NCBI GenBank assembly: GCA_949358305.1
Contig: OX442314.1
Location: 10,595,060-10,659,059, forward strand
Source: Strigamia acuminata
Taxonomy: Eukaryota; Arthropoda; Chilopoda; Geophilomorpha; Linotaeniidae
Direction of reading: 5' to 3'
DNA: 64,000 nucleotides
A program made the translations under genes and the position numbers. The notes below the pieces were generated by a model that did no database searches, was not told the DNA's origin, and saw only the letters and a list, made by a program, of their open reading frames with translations. This document shows positions 12,100 through 22,700 of this stretch, in pieces. Each line of letters starts with the position of its first letter. The stretch's first letter is position 1.

Positions 12100-13505
12100 A
12101 ACAGACACCCAGCACGGGGCCGCATAATGTCATATCGTACCGATTTCGGCAACAACACAGCACCAGTAATGACTAATGATTCAATAACTTGAAAATCATA
12201 ATTCAGCTTTGGAATTTTGAATTTATCGTCTGTTTCCTTGGTAGTTTGATTTGTTTTGCTATGTTTCGCTTTGTGCGACCCAGTTAAGGTGCGGTGAGCG
12301 CAAACTTATCGCGTGGATGGTGATTTTCAAGTTATTGAATCATTAGTCACTCCTGGTCACTGTTGTTGCCTAAATCGAATATAAACTGCTAAACGCACAC
12401 GGGCCCATTGACTTCTTGCTATGTCACTGAAAAATATGGTAATTTAAGATTTACTTACTTTTAAAGCGTAACATGTATCCTGATTTAACCTGCTTCGCCA
12501 TACCTGTAAGTAAATTAGAAAAAAAAATCAAAATTAGAAGATGAGTTAGTTATACACTTGAAATATTTAAATGAATTCTGTTGGGGTATTCAGAATGACA
12601 AAATACTACTCAACACTATGCATTTGCTTCCCAATTACAATTTGACAATTCAAATGACATGTAGACTTGAATTAGAATGAAAAGCAATTCCTAACGTGTT
12701 GATTTTAATTATCGCAGCTCACGTGCTCTGCTGATTGCTGATTGACCAGGGCTACATCTGGGAGACTTTTCTCTCATATTGGAACTGGGGAATCAGAGCC
12801 AGGAAGTAATAAACCTACCATGCATCAACATACATTTGGTTCACCTAACCTATTGACTTTAAACTTAAGGTTACAATTACTCTCTGGTGTTGGAACGACG
12901 CATTAAAGTAGCAGTCCTCAAACAGTGCTCGTCGACAGAAACAGCCAGTGACGGTTTTAAGGATAGGCGAGCTAGGCTTTTGGACACCTGTTTTTTCATT
13001 TATTGTTGATATTTTAAATAAATATTATTGAATCAGTCTGAAAATTTAATCAGACATTACTTGAGTGGTATATTTAGCAATCCTAAACAGAAAATTAAAT
13101 CAAAATATTGGAAGTTAATTTTTTTGAAAGTTTTTGTCACTCCACAGACTTTTTGGACGCACCTTAGCACTATAAATATTTGTTGCAAATACAATCAATA
13201 TACAAATAGCAATATAAATAATTATAACATTTCTTAGTGAAGAAAGCTAACGACGTTTTTTTTTAACCCTCCCCGCCCCAACTTAGAGTCAATTCTAACC
13301 TCCAAATGTGTTTTTATTTTTTTTCTCGAAAACTAACAGCATTTTCTTCCGGAAATTTCATGTATTTTCTTTAAACATCATAACAAACAATAAAAAAAAT
13401 AATACCAAGTTGGTTAAATTTCTTCATAAACATGAAATAGTCATAGAATAGAATCATTTTCATACATTTTTGGGTAAAAAATGACCCGGGTTGAGTGAGT
13501 AAGGG
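12100..13505. other. single-copy stretch
   Basis: No gene is recognised. Short frames such as 13028-13237 are low-complexity AT-rich translations. Confidence 0.45.
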
Positions 13506-13529
13506 TTCTTTTTTAAGGTTGGTACTGCT

Positions 13530-13655
13530 AGTGTTAATGGGTGCTCCATTTCAGCATCTTTTACAGTGGGTGGTGGTGGTTTTGCACCTCAGAGATGCTA
13601 AAACCACCACTAGTCAGTAGTCACAGCCAGAGGCTCCCATTAGGCAGGCCTGCTT
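13530..13655. repeat. imperfect hairpin
   Basis: GATGCT and GTGGTGGTGGTTTTGCACC on the left pair with AGATGCTAAAACCACCAC on the right around a short loop, and GGGTGCTCC/GGCTCCC flanks add weaker pairing. It may be a small foldback remnant. Confidence 0.45.
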
Positions 13656-13711
13656 CTAGAATAAACTTTGTGCAATGCTTACAACACATACAAACTGCAG
13701 TGCTAATTCAC

Positions 13712-13738
13712 TAATTTAATTTAATTTAATTTAATTTG
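13712..13738 (+). repeat. (TTTAA)n microsatellite
   Basis: AATTT/TTTAA five-base units repeat about five times before the run breaks down at TTTGAT. Confidence 0.9.
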
Positions 13739-13744
13739 ATAACA

Positions 13745-13857
13745 AATAAAGATAGGCGCAACGCATACAGTCACCGGGCCACTTGGGCACCACATAAATT
13801 TTTATGCACGTAAAGGGTTCCGGAGCTAAAAAAGTTTAAAAATCGCTGCACTAAAGT
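13745..13857 (-). mobile_element. hAT-like terminus
   Basis: Read on the minus strand, the edge is CAGCGATTTTTAAACTTTTT followed by AGCTCCGGAACCCTTTACG and TGCATAAA. This has the layout of Charlie-type hAT ends (CAG.G.TTTTTAAAC). A similar layout occurs at 58096-58165. The partner end was not found, so this is a solo or truncated terminus. Confidence 0.55.
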
Positions 13858-14120
13858 TATACAAAGCGCTGCAGCAGATTTTTGCACGGAAAGTACTACT
13901 TCCAATTTTAGCAGAACTCTGCAATCCCGCATAATCCACCACTTATATATTACTTATTAAATAAAGGGTTTCCTTTAGTAATAAGAACATGTAAAAAGGA
14001 AAAACACAAGATACTGCATGTTAACTTTACATTATATTAATGAAATTACGATTTCCCTATGTGCAATGGGGGCCATCAGCTGGCCAAGACCTGGCTCACA
14101 AAGGGGCGGAAAAATTTCAT

Positions 14121-14280
14121 TTTTTCGACCAAAAATTAATTTTTTTGACCAAAGATTAATTTTTTTGACCGGAAATTAATTTTTTCGACCGAAAATTAAT
14201 TTTTTTGACCGAAAATTAATTTTTTCGACCGAAAATTAATTTTTTCGACCAAAAATTAACTTTTTCAACCAAAAATTAAT
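14121..14280 (+). repeat. 20-bp minisatellite, eight units in exact register
   Basis: Eight consecutive 20-bp units of the form TTTTTYGACCRAAAATTAAT follow one another with no indels; only a few substitutions occur. A partial ninth unit follows. The array sits between GGGGGCC..AAGGGGCGG on the left and a GGCCACTCCC block on the right, similar in style to the G-run edges of the minisatellite-bearing hAT-like element at 28767-29535. Confidence 0.95.
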
Positions 14281-14670
14281 TTTTTCGAAAATAAATTTAC
14301 TTTTTGTGTGAAAAATTGCACAAAATGGCCACTCCCTTTCTGGATTCGTTCCTGGATTAATAAAAGCAAAATATTTTACCAAGAAACTAAAAATCTCTTG
14401 ACTCGCATCAAAAAAGTTTTTAGCAAATTCCCACCAAGTTCTTATTGTTAGGCATCAAACTTTTAATTAAAATTAGTCAAAAAATAATGAAATTATTGAC
14501 TAGGGAGTCAAAATTGATCGAGTTTTCATCCTTAAAACCAACTTTAAAATCTCATGCCATTAATGTAATCTGACAGGTTTCACTGACCTAATTAACATGT
14601 TTCTAATGTGGTGTATAAAATGTGAAGCCAATGCTCACGTGATGTAATCATAATTTAATGTTTTTTAAAT
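14281..14670. other. single-copy stretch
   Basis: No gene or repeat is recognised. Confidence 0.4.
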
Positions 14671-14692
14671 CCCCCCCCCCCCCAAAAAAAAA
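14671..14692 (+). repeat. C13-A9 homopolymer junction
   Basis: Thirteen C residues abut nine A residues. Such a long C run is unusual in this AT-rich window and could also be an assembly weak point. Confidence 0.95.
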
Positions 14693-14748
14693 TGAATTTT
14701 TATATTTAAAAACAAAAGACAGAAAAAAAGGAAATAAATTTTGCAAAC

Positions 14749-14771
14749 AAAAAAAAAAAAAAAAAAAAAAA
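14749..14771 (+). repeat. poly(A) run of 23
   Basis: An uninterrupted A run lies within a longer A-rich tract. It could be the tail of an old retroposed sequence, but no SINE or processed gene is recognised next to it. Confidence 0.9.
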
Positions 14772-15767
14772 GGAAAAAAAAAATTGGAAAACGAGAAAAA
14801 TCTCTATTGTTAAATCGCCAATTTCTCCTTTCCTTCTTGCCAGTTCCTCTAACCCAAATTTGACTGCATGGAAAACAAGATAAAATCGGATCAACTCATC
14901 ACGCATGGCTGAACAACATCCCAACCTCATGGAAATCAATAGGACAAATCAATAACTGCTGATTGAAGGACGAACCAATTGCACCCAAGAAGAGTTCCAT
15001 CACACCAAAGAGAAACAATCAACGAAATGCGCACGCGCCAGCCAATAAAAACACTGCACTAAGTAAATTGAAAAATAAAACAATGACTTGCCAAAATATC
15101 AAAACTAAGTGATTTAAAAAAAAATAATAATAATTTTTTTTTTTCAAAATTTAAATTTCTAAAATTTAAAAAATTTAAAAAAATTAAACTTTTTTTTTTA
15201 TTGCGTCGACCTTCAACCGTTTGAAAGTCATCGTCGTTTCGTTTCGTTTCGTCTGAGATGCCAACTCGGTCATCTCCCACTCCACTTGGCGCTTAAGCCT
15301 CAATCCGAGCCGATCCAGGTGGTCGTTTATCAAGATCAATTCACTTTCTACAACACTAGTCTTAAGGATCAAACCGTCTCGCATCCCCAAAGAAAGAGTG
15401 GAATCTTAATCGCAACGGTGGCTATTAACCTTCAAATTTAATCCCAACTTTCGGTCACGTAAAGAAGTTTAAAAAACAACACGTTCGAATAGCTAGCGAA
15501 TAAAATCCATCACCTCATTCAAATGTCTGGAAAAGAAACCGTCTCGCCGATTGATTTCTTTCCAACGACGCATTTGCCGGTCTTCCAAGATATTTACACA
15601 ACAAGAGCAATTCCCCACTTGTGGTTCTCGGACAATGTGGCTGGTTACAAGACGGTCCTTGTAATGCAAACCACTATCTCTTTTCGTAAAACTTTGTTTA
15701 TTACAATTTACAATCAAGTTAGAACGGCTTTTCCAAAACTGTAATTTGTAATTCAATGGTCTACGGC
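14772..15767 (-). other. cluster of coding-like minus-strand frames, unassigned
   Basis: Three minus-strand frames follow one another: 15756-15493 (87 codons), 15390-15184 (68 codons, rich in E, K, R and L and possibly coiled-coil) and 14939-14706 (77 codons, open mainly before a poly-F run from the poly(A) tract). GC content is higher than the flanks. The plus strand at 15523-15744 is also open, which argues against strong coding bias. I recognise no family. It could be a decayed retrocopy or a UTR, or chance. The middle frame ends at an A-rich run after GACGCAATAAA. Confidence 0.25.
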
Positions 15768-16062
15768 ATTCAAAAATCTACAAAAACCATCCAAAAATCT
15801 ACAAAAACCATCTAAAAATCTACAAAAACCATCCAAAAATCTACAAAAACCATCCAAAAATCTCTCAAAATCTACAAAAACCATCCAAAAATCTCTCAAA
15901 ATCTACAAAAACCATCCAAAATCTACAAAAACCATCCAAAATCTACAAAAACCATCCAAAAATGTACAAAAACCATCCAAAATCTACAAAAACAATCCAA
16001 AAATCTCTCAAAATCTACAAAAACCATCTAAAATTCTCCTAAAACTTCCAAAAACCAGCCAA
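15768..16062 (+). repeat. 21-bp minisatellite (AAAAATCTACAAAAACCATCC)n, imperfect
   Basis: Units alternate between the 21-bp form, slightly shorter forms and a longer form with an extra ATCTCTCAA insertion. Higher-order mixing of the unit types is visible. The AATCTACAAA core resembles the arrays at 27402-27982 and 60031-60170. Confidence 0.9.
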
Positions 16063-16189
16063 AACTCCCTAAAACGGAGGTTTGTAGCTATTGTAATTCC
16101 CCAAAGTGATGAATTTTGTAGGATGAAAAAATAGTAACAATCTGTCGTAGTTCATTTTAAAAAAATTTAATGCACCGATGATGAACTGG

Positions 16190-16252
16190 AGCGCGGAAGC
16201 TCGCCTGTCTTAAAAATGGGTCGCAATGCTAAAAAGTTTGAGAACCCCTAGT
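16190..16252 (+). mobile_element. hAT-like right terminus
   Basis: The segment ends AAAAAGTTTGAGAACCCCTAG, the inverse of CTAGGGGTTCTCAAACTTTTT, which is a standard hAT end. GGGTCGCAATG lies just inside, as in hAT subterminal repeats. No matching left end was found nearby. Confidence 0.6.
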
Positions 16253-17088
16253 CTACACGGTTGTCCAACAATGTCCTCGCATAATAATCCTAATAATTTT
16301 AATGCTGTTTGGTGTCCAATGAGAACAAACACTAGAATCTAAAAAAACATTTTCAAAACGAATATTGATAAAATATTGCAAGTATATACACTCTCATCTC
16401 GGAGCTATATTGTCTCGATATCAAAATCCAATTTGTACATCAATCGGATGTAGTTTCAAGAAATATATTTTTTTTAATGAATTTTAATACAAATAAATAA
16501 TAGTGGAACTCAATTGGAAATCTTACAATCTCACAATGGACTCAACTTGGTAAGAAAGAAAGGCTAGCCGGTTGGCATTTCGAGTTTCTCCATAGTCTCA
16601 ATATTCAATCTAGGTGAGTTGTGCTGCTTTGCAAGATACGTGTTTTCTTCAAGTCGGCAGTTTCCAACGCGCCACTGCATCAATAATTTAAACAGTTATG
16701 CCACACAAGTGAAAGCATTCCATCTAATTTAATAAATCCACAGTCCAAAATCACTATTCTGAGCATGTCCACAAAACTTTTGCCAAAATCAACATTTTCC
16801 CACAGTTTCTCTGCATTCTAAATGCCATTTACTAGTACAATAAACCACGTTTTAAAACAAAGCAGATTTTTTAACTGTTTAAACTCCAAACTTTGAATGT
16901 ACATTTAACATTCATTTGATCTGGTCCGATGGAGACCCCATAGGCATCCACTGAGCCCTGCTGTAGTGGTCTTAGAATTTCGAAGTTTACATTACCGAGG
17001 TGTAGGAATTAGGAATGTTGAGTGTTTATTTTACCTTTTATTTATTGTAAATATTGTCACTTTTCTATTATTAAATCAATGTTAATAG
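16253..17088. other. single-copy stretch
   Basis: No gene or repeat is recognised. Confidence 0.4.
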
Positions 17089-17576
17089 AGAGTTTGCGGA
17101 ATGCATTTTTCCCTTATTTTGTGCCACGTTACACTATTTTAGTGCCATATCGTAAAGGAAAAATCTTTAGTGTATTGTTTTCAACACTAAATTAAAATAT
17201 AGCGCAGCCAATCAGAATTGAGAACTATATTGTTAGCTCCGCCCATTGCAAATGGCGATTATTTTGTTGTCCCGATCAAACACATCACAGTCATAGGTAC
17301 GTAGATTGAATGATAAGTGAGGCCCTAAATTGAATTTTAGGCCCAAAACCATACTTTGTAGACATAATAATGGAATTTTATCCAGAAATTTGCACATTTA
17401 CGCCCCCAAATTGAATTTTTAGGCTCAAAATTACTAACTGTCAACAGTTGGCTGAAATAGTGTAGTGATAAGGGAAAAATGCAACCCGCAAAAACTGAAT
17501 TTATCATTTTTCCCTTACACTATTTTCATACCGTATAGTCTTTAACTGTAAGGGAAAAATGCATCCCGCAAACTCT
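17089..17576. mobile_element. complete C-family TIR element
   Basis: The ends AGAGTTTGCGGRATGCATTT and TTTCCCTTA are mirrored at both sides (about 27 bp, one mismatch). Inside, AAGGGAAAAATG recurs subterminally and ATAGTGTA/TACACTAT motifs lie in both arms. The interior is AT-rich with AGGCCCAAAA repeats and no ORF. A second copy lies at 49453-49890 with about 90% similarity. The flank AATAG precedes both copies, so the true end may extend a few bases. The superfamily is not identified. Confidence 0.8.
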
Positions 17577-17799
17577 ATTGTTATTTGAAGAAACTCTTAT
17601 AATTTGAGTTGAGTAAAGTATTTCCCATGATACACCCGCATTGCTCAATCGGATTGTACATCACACATCTACCAGGTGGCATAAAAATCCATTGTGATTC
17701 AATGACGTCAGTCTTGGTCCAGTCTCTGTCTTGACCACAGGATTAAAAAAAATATACTGGGCAAATGCTAATGTCATTAAATCTTAAAGGTTCTTTGCG
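17577..17799. other. short single-copy spacer
   Basis: Nothing is recognised apart from a TGACGTCA site at 17703-17710. Confidence 0.4.
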
Positions 17800-18045
17800 G
17801 CTCCTTGAGGACAAACTTAAAGCCTCGATGTATTGCAGCAAAGTTTATTTTGTCCACAGGTGTACATGCACTCAAAACAACACGTACTAAACAATATTTT
17901 CCACTTCTCGAATGCTTTATCATGTGTTGGTCCCCAATCGAATTTCCCATCCTTCTTCAAGTTGACGCGAAGTTTGGTTAAGTTCGCGAAACTTGCGGTA
18001 CTACGAACATAAACCAAAACTATGGGATCTCATACGATCCATCCG
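17800..18045 (-). pseudogene. Ty3/gypsy pol fragment (RT to RNase H linker), frameshifted
   Basis: In one minus frame (17817-18017) the translation contains LKKDGKFDWGPTHDKAFEKW, which matches the segment after the Ty3/gypsy reverse-transcriptase core (LKK..xFxWxxxHxxAFxxLK). Just upstream, in a different frame, FGLCS, a stop and YRKF correspond to the conserved FLGLCSYYRKF region. The frame therefore breaks at least once and carries a stop. After FS the similarity moves to another frame again and fades. No LTR, integrase or protease is seen. It is a short dead remnant. Confidence 0.75.
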
Positions 18046-18593
18046 AAAACGATGTTTACAAAATAAGAAACTGATAGAAATCAAACATTAGAGTAAACAT
18101 CGAGTATTAAAGACAATCAAATGATCTCGGGGAACAAAAAGGCCAACAAAACTCACTTTTGTTGTTCCAATTGCGTCAAGAATATGCATCTAAACCGCTT
18201 TTAAAAAGACGCATACGACTTTCCAAAGGCAAGCCACCTTTTACTGTCAGATTTTGGCACGTATGACCTCCAGTTGTCGCTGCAAACCCTATCTCACTCC
18301 ACTCCACCATCACAACTTGCACAAATCTAAATATTCATACCCACTTTCATCTCTTATCTCTCCTGACCCTCTTCCCTCTCCACGCACCCAAAACTAAGAA
18401 ATTTAATGGAACATACCATTAATTCAAACTATCATCAGTGAACAAATTATTCATTCAAGCACATGAAAGCTTTCGCTTGTAGGGTCAAACAAACTTGCCA
18501 ATCCTCTCCTGCTTCATTTCCCCTTTTCTGTCACCAACTGCATACAACCACCTCAATCAAGCCAACACAAAAAAAGGAAATTACCAAAAAAAA
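18046..18593. other. single-copy pyrimidine-rich stretch
   Basis: No gene is recognised. Composition is C/T-rich on the plus strand, and the stretch has no dispersed repeats. It could be regulatory. Confidence 0.35.
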
Positions 18594-18614
18594 ATAAAAA
18601 AAAAAAAAAAAAAA
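18594..18614 (+). repeat. poly(A) run
   Basis: An A-rich tract with a nearly uninterrupted run ends just before the ATG at 18615. Confidence 0.85.
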
Positions 18615-19240
18615 ATGGCAGAGCAAATTCGTTCTTTGCTCCTTTTCTTCCAGGTGAGCGATTCAGCTCGACACACTGAGGACCAAAAGGGCAATATCCG
18701 GGACTAGAGTGTCACATCTCACTGTCAAACTGGACCCGGATGAAGAATGGGACGCGCACTCCGGTGTCTTATCAATCCCACGCTTGGCTGCCGCGCACGC
18801 CCATCTGTGGCGCTCGTCTAACTACATTGGCGCGTCAAATAAATAAATTCATTTAAATTTGCAAAAGATGGAGTAGTTTAAACGCGATCATTTGTACGGA
18901 CAATTGATCCAGTGCACACATCAATCAGACGTCTGCTCGTGTAATCAGAGCCAATTAGAGGAGGGCAAAGAGACGCACGTCCCTTCACGCACCAGCGCTG
19001 ACGTCAATTGCCACTCTGGCGACATCTTGAATGGCACACGTGACCACTTGCCACCACCATATCGACTGTATCAATTAAATTTATCTGCCCCTTGCGTTAG
19101 TTTTACGAACTCGGACAGGAAAAGCACTTTAATCGATCATGTTAGACGCTGGCAGGGCGGGGAAGGTGGAGCGCGCAAGAAACAACCGTTCGTCCAATTA
19201 CAAACACTTTCCCCATTTGCACACACGAGAAACAATTGAA
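18615..19240. promoter_or_regulatory. CpG-dense block with splice-like signals
   Basis: CpG is much denser here than elsewhere (many GCGC and ACGCGC motifs). At its left edge a polypyrimidine tract ends in TTTTCTTCCAG followed by GTGAGC, so the point fits a 3' splice site or a short first exon (13 codons from the ATG at 18615) with a donor. A plus frame without ATG is open from 18658 to 18843 and is followed by AATAAATAAA. A CpG-rich promoter, an exon or neither are all possible. No protein family is recognised. Confidence 0.3.
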
Positions 19241-21047
19241 GATAATGGAACATGCAGTTTTGTTGCTATGGTTACTATTATGTGCATAACAACTGTTACG
19301 AATTGTAAATCGCACAATAACGTATGTTTGCCAACCAATGTTTACATACTACACAATAAATCAACGAGTAGGCCTGAAAAACCTTTTCTCTCGACCCGAT
19401 ATTAACAATTATAATGTATTATCGATATAAATTCACTGAATATTATTGTAACTACGTACACAATAGTTAGGACTTGCTTCAAAAGCATCCTGCATGTTGC
19501 ATGTGTTTCGCACTCAATTTTACAGGTCGCGGAGGATCGACCAATAGGAATTGACGTGTTTAAAACATGTATTGTGTACGGAATGTGCGCTGATACAAGT
19601 TTAAACGTGCGTGCAAGTGATTTTCACTTAGGCGTTGCGTTACAAATGTCTAGGTTAATGTGCCACGCATGATTATCACATGATTACATTTCTGCCATCT
19701 TAAAATACTCAACACGCTGTTTGCAGCTATTATTGCATCTGATGTGATGATGCCGTTGCATTCAAGCGCACGGTGCATTCTAAGCTTCTGTTTATGTGGT
19801 TTCTGGTGCTTGCAGAAATGACAAAACAAAAGAAAATCATTAGGTGCATCCAAAGTTTATGTTTCGGTGGTTTTTAGGTGTTTTTTTTTTATAAGCAGCA
19901 AAAACAGAAGGCCAAAAAATTGCCTAACTGTTAATATAAGCCTTTTTATAATGTAGTTTTTGGGCCAAAACACATTTTTGAATTATACCAAAAACAGCAC
20001 AAAAAAAAAAAATTTTGAACTCACCGACAAACACCGAAATAAGAATAATTCAAACAAACAAATAACATTTCCTTTATTCAGCCACAAATTAACCAATCAA
20101 TACTCCAAATCGCCCCAATCACACACATCCTTGTTTAAAAAAAAACAAATTGCAATACAAGAATGCACGGAATGCACAATTCTTTCGCTTTGGCATCCAC
20201 TCAACCATCCCCAGTTGCGTATACCCTTACAATTCCATTTCAACTAAAATAATTCTTCAAAAGGATCGAGCAAATTCCTTTCCAACGTTCGGACTGACAG
20301 CTTGCACGGCCGCGATGCGGGTTCCATACAGACACAGCCCGCCTGTCCACCCACATGTCACGAATAGAACAACACATCTTTAATTTAATCGTCACAAAGA
20401 AAAGCAAAGAGTTGATCTCAGTGACCCCGCTGGGCCATTTCTTTCAACCCTTTACGTCCAACATGACGCGAGTTGTGCGCCCAAGAGAAATATAAATAAG
20501 CAAGTGGAGAAAGGAAAGAACGAGGTCAACGAAAAAGACAGGTTTAAACTTTTAAATTGACATTCAAGAGTGTCAGAATTGCAATAGCAAATGAAGACAG
20601 CCCACGCTGGCAGACGAAACAAAGAAATGGAAAAATGGCGCCCTTCGGTTGTCCAGTTGTCCGCAAACCAATCTTTTTTACTTTACCGGCTAAAGGTCTT
20701 CACATGCGGGCATGTGAGTCGACTGTCTCGTGAGAAAAACCGAGGAAAGAGTCATCTGTCAATGTCAAAGTCACTGCTGTTGCTGGACCCTCATCTCAGT
20801 TTAAGACGTCGAGTTAAAGAGAGAAATGTTGTAGTCGGGAAGGGAAAAAAAAGGGCAAAATCTCACTATCTCAACATTTTATTGTCCGTATTTTTTTTTT
20901 ATGGTTTTGGGTTTTTATATTTTTTCTTCGCATTTCGATACTTCGTCGGACGGAATTGCCACTTGTAATATCCCTCGTGCTAAAAAAATTGGCGATAACC
21001 TTTTTTTGCACTAGGGATATTTGGATTTGGATTTTTTCTATACTTTA
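19241..21047. other. single-copy stretch
   Basis: No gene is recognised. The 125-codon plus frame at 20591-20968 ends in low-complexity F/Y-rich sequence and lacks a family match. The segment has no recurrent repeats and has balanced composition around 20270-20880, so it may hold regulatory DNA. Confidence 0.35.
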
Positions 21048-21270
21048 TTATATGGTTTTGGCCATAACCCCGAAAGGCGGAAGGCCTGTGTGGAATATTA
21101 GGTCACGCAAGCCGTGATGTGTGGCGACGACCCAACTTTGCATTCGAATCGACAACTGGGAAATCATGGAAATCGCAGTGGCAGATGTTCTTGCCGTATA
21201 TCGGACAAGGATGAGAAACGAAGATGGCTGGGTTGGGTTCATTATGTTGGTCACCTGTTTCCATTAGAAT
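21048..21270. other. GC-richer unassigned segment next to the 5S-derived SINE
   Basis: This segment is open in two minus frames (21048-21254 and 21103-21288) and is GC-richer than its surroundings. The start GGCCATAACCCC recalls the 5' end of 5S rRNA, but the match is too short to use. It could be an older repeat into which the SINE inserted, or a decayed LINE 3' part. No domain is recognised. Confidence 0.25.
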
Positions 21271-21272
21271 AC

Positions 21273-21365
21273 AGAAGTTAAGCAGCATTGGGCTTAGTCG
21301 GTACTTGGATGGGTAACTGGCTGGGAATCACAAGTTGTTTCTCGACGTTGTCTAAGGTACTATTT
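21273..21365 (+). mobile_element. 5S rRNA-derived SINE, head (split copy)
   Basis: AGAAGTTAAGCAGC, then GTACTTGGATGGG and CTGGCTGGGAATC reproduce the internal control region of 5S rRNA (box A, intermediate element and box C) in the right order and spacing. This is the pol III promoter used by SINE3-class elements. The copy stays parallel to 50588-50660 up to GGTACTATTTCTAG, then stops where other repeats are inserted. Its tail resumes at 22052. The 5' part of 5S is missing. Confidence 0.8.
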
Positions 21366-21432
21366 CTAGTAGACTTTGACCGATATCGATATTTTACAGT
21401 ATCGGCGATACTGATAATCGGCAACCAAATAT
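21366..21432 (+). mobile_element. inserted repeat H, copy 1
   Basis: The block from TAGACTTTGACCGATATCGA to GATAATCGGCAACC interrupts the SINE. The same sequence with a few changes occurs at 60898-60958. It is dense in CGATATCG and TATCGG palindromes, a style seen at the ends of some hAT elements. Only one end is present at either locus. Confidence 0.7.
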
Positions 21433-21540
21433 AAAAATAAAAATAAATAAAAATAAACTAGCAAATAATGGAGGAAGTTAGTAAAAATAAAAACAAAGTA
21501 ATAAAAATACAAAATAAATAAATAAATAAATAAATAAATA
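21433..21540 (+). repeat. A-rich stretch with (AAAT)n
   Basis: AAAATAAAAATAAAT and then AATAAATAAATAAATA lead directly to the next MITE. It may be an A-rich tail or simple expansion. Confidence 0.8.
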
Positions 21541-21886
21541 TACAGGGTGTCCCAAATGAACGAAGCCAGTCGAATAACGAAAAGACCATTTGAGTGAGAT
21601 GAATGAACGAATGTAGTACTAGTAAACTAAGAGAGGGCATTTCAAAAATCTGAAAACATTTGACCTCTGACATTTTCTTCAAGGTCATTCTAACTTTTAA
21701 ACTAAGACTGATAGAGCAAAATTCTCAATTGAAAAAAGAAAGAGCACCTTCTGTTTCGTAGAAAACTGCTCATCAAATTTACTCCGACACAATAACAGAT
21801 AAAATTACGAAAAAAATAAATCGTGAAAAAGTCTTGATCGTGGCTTTTGTTTTTGTATTTTTTTTCATTTGGGACACCCTATATAT
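21541..21886. mobile_element. MITE with TACAGGGTGTCCCAAATG ends
   Basis: The left end TACAGGGTGTCCCAAATGAA is mirrored at the right by TTCATTTGGGACACCCTATA. The flanks are TA-rich, as expected for a TA target. The AGGGTGTCCCA terminus is common among mariner/Tc1-type elements in invertebrates. The interior of about 345 bp has no transposase frame. Confidence 0.85.
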
Positions 21887-22051
21887 TTCAAACTTGATCT
21901 TAAATAATCACATTTGTCTCCACCTTGCAAGGAACATCTGAACAACCACCGGTCGTGCATTGGTGCGTTAACAATGCGCGATGTTATTTTAGAAGATTGT
22001 GCGTTGTGCAGGAGCGTTGAAGCTGATGCAGCAACACATGCATGTGAACTT
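21887..22051. other. segment between MITE and SINE tail
   Basis: It contains inverted ACAATGCGC/GCGTTGTG motifs, which hint at another small foldback insertion. No ends are clear. Confidence 0.35.
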
Positions 22052-22132
22052 AGCTTAAGAAAGTCGTCCCACCGATCGTAGTTTGCACGGCCTAAATCCC
22101 CACACAAGTATTCTACTTATGGTATCATGACC
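22052..22132 (+). mobile_element. 5S rRNA-derived SINE, tail (split copy)
   Basis: AAGAAAGTCGTCCCAC, GGCCTAAATCCCCACACAAG and TTCTACTTA match the 3' part of the SINE at 50588-50822 in order. Together with the head at 21273-21365 it forms one SINE disrupted by about 690 bp of later insertions. Confidence 0.75.
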
Positions 22133-22439
22133 CATGTTAAGTGTCACACTACTTACAGACTACTTATATACTACTTAACTTCTGTGTTCTAATTTGACAG
22201 GGTTACAATACACAGCAAAAAATTCTGTCTGTTGTGACTAAACGCTACAATATACCAACAAGGTGCATTAAAAAAAAATATTAACTGTTTAGACAATAAC
22301 AATGCTCTATTTAAAAAAAATTTAAAAATTGAGGATATCACACTCTTGCAGTGTCCTTGTTAGTTTTTAAGTATTGGAAGTTTCACTCAGTATCGCCAGA
22401 GCTCGCTTGGGTATTGTGGAAATCAACTATTGGAAAAAA

Positions 22440-22556
22440 TTATCAAGATAATATCACTGGTTGGTTCTCGGTCAATGGCAAGTACCAAAACAGCCAATCG
22501 GCTACCTCATAGAAAAACATTATCCTGACAGTTTTTTCGGGTTTCAAACCAACTCA
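22440..22556 (+). repeat. dispersed repeat L, copy 1
   Basis: Blocks TTCTCGGYCAAYGG, AACAGCCAATCG, TTATCCTGA and CGGGTYTCRAACCAACTC are shared in order with 60695-60790. On the minus strand the right edge reads GGTTYGARACCCG, close to a pol III B box, but no convincing A box is seen. The D-family MITE inserted exactly at its right edge. Confidence 0.65.
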
Positions 22557-22559
22557 CAG

Positions 22560-22700
22560 TAGCTGCATTCAAAAATAAAAATAAAAAGTTTAGTTTAAGT
22601 GTATTTTAAGTTTTAACGTGGGTATAAACAGGAAATGATGTCATTTTTAGTTTAAAATTGAAGTAAAACACAAAATATTTTAGTTTTTGAATGCAGCTAG
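22560..22700. mobile_element. D-family MITE, short type, copy 1
   Basis: The ends TAGCTGCATTCAAAAA and TTTTTGAATGCAGCTA are perfect inverses. The interior has TTTAGTTTAAGTGTATTTTA and AAATGATGTCATTT. It is 141 bp long and non-coding. An inverted-orientation copy lies at 47686-47827. TIRs are shared with the longer TGACGTCA-bearing type at 41766, 41971 and 57629. Confidence 0.9.

Noticed and set aside
21048-21270. 5' half of 5S rRNA or LINE 3' coding part
   Set aside because: GGCCATAACCCC is too short for 5S, and the frames show no motif that I can assign.
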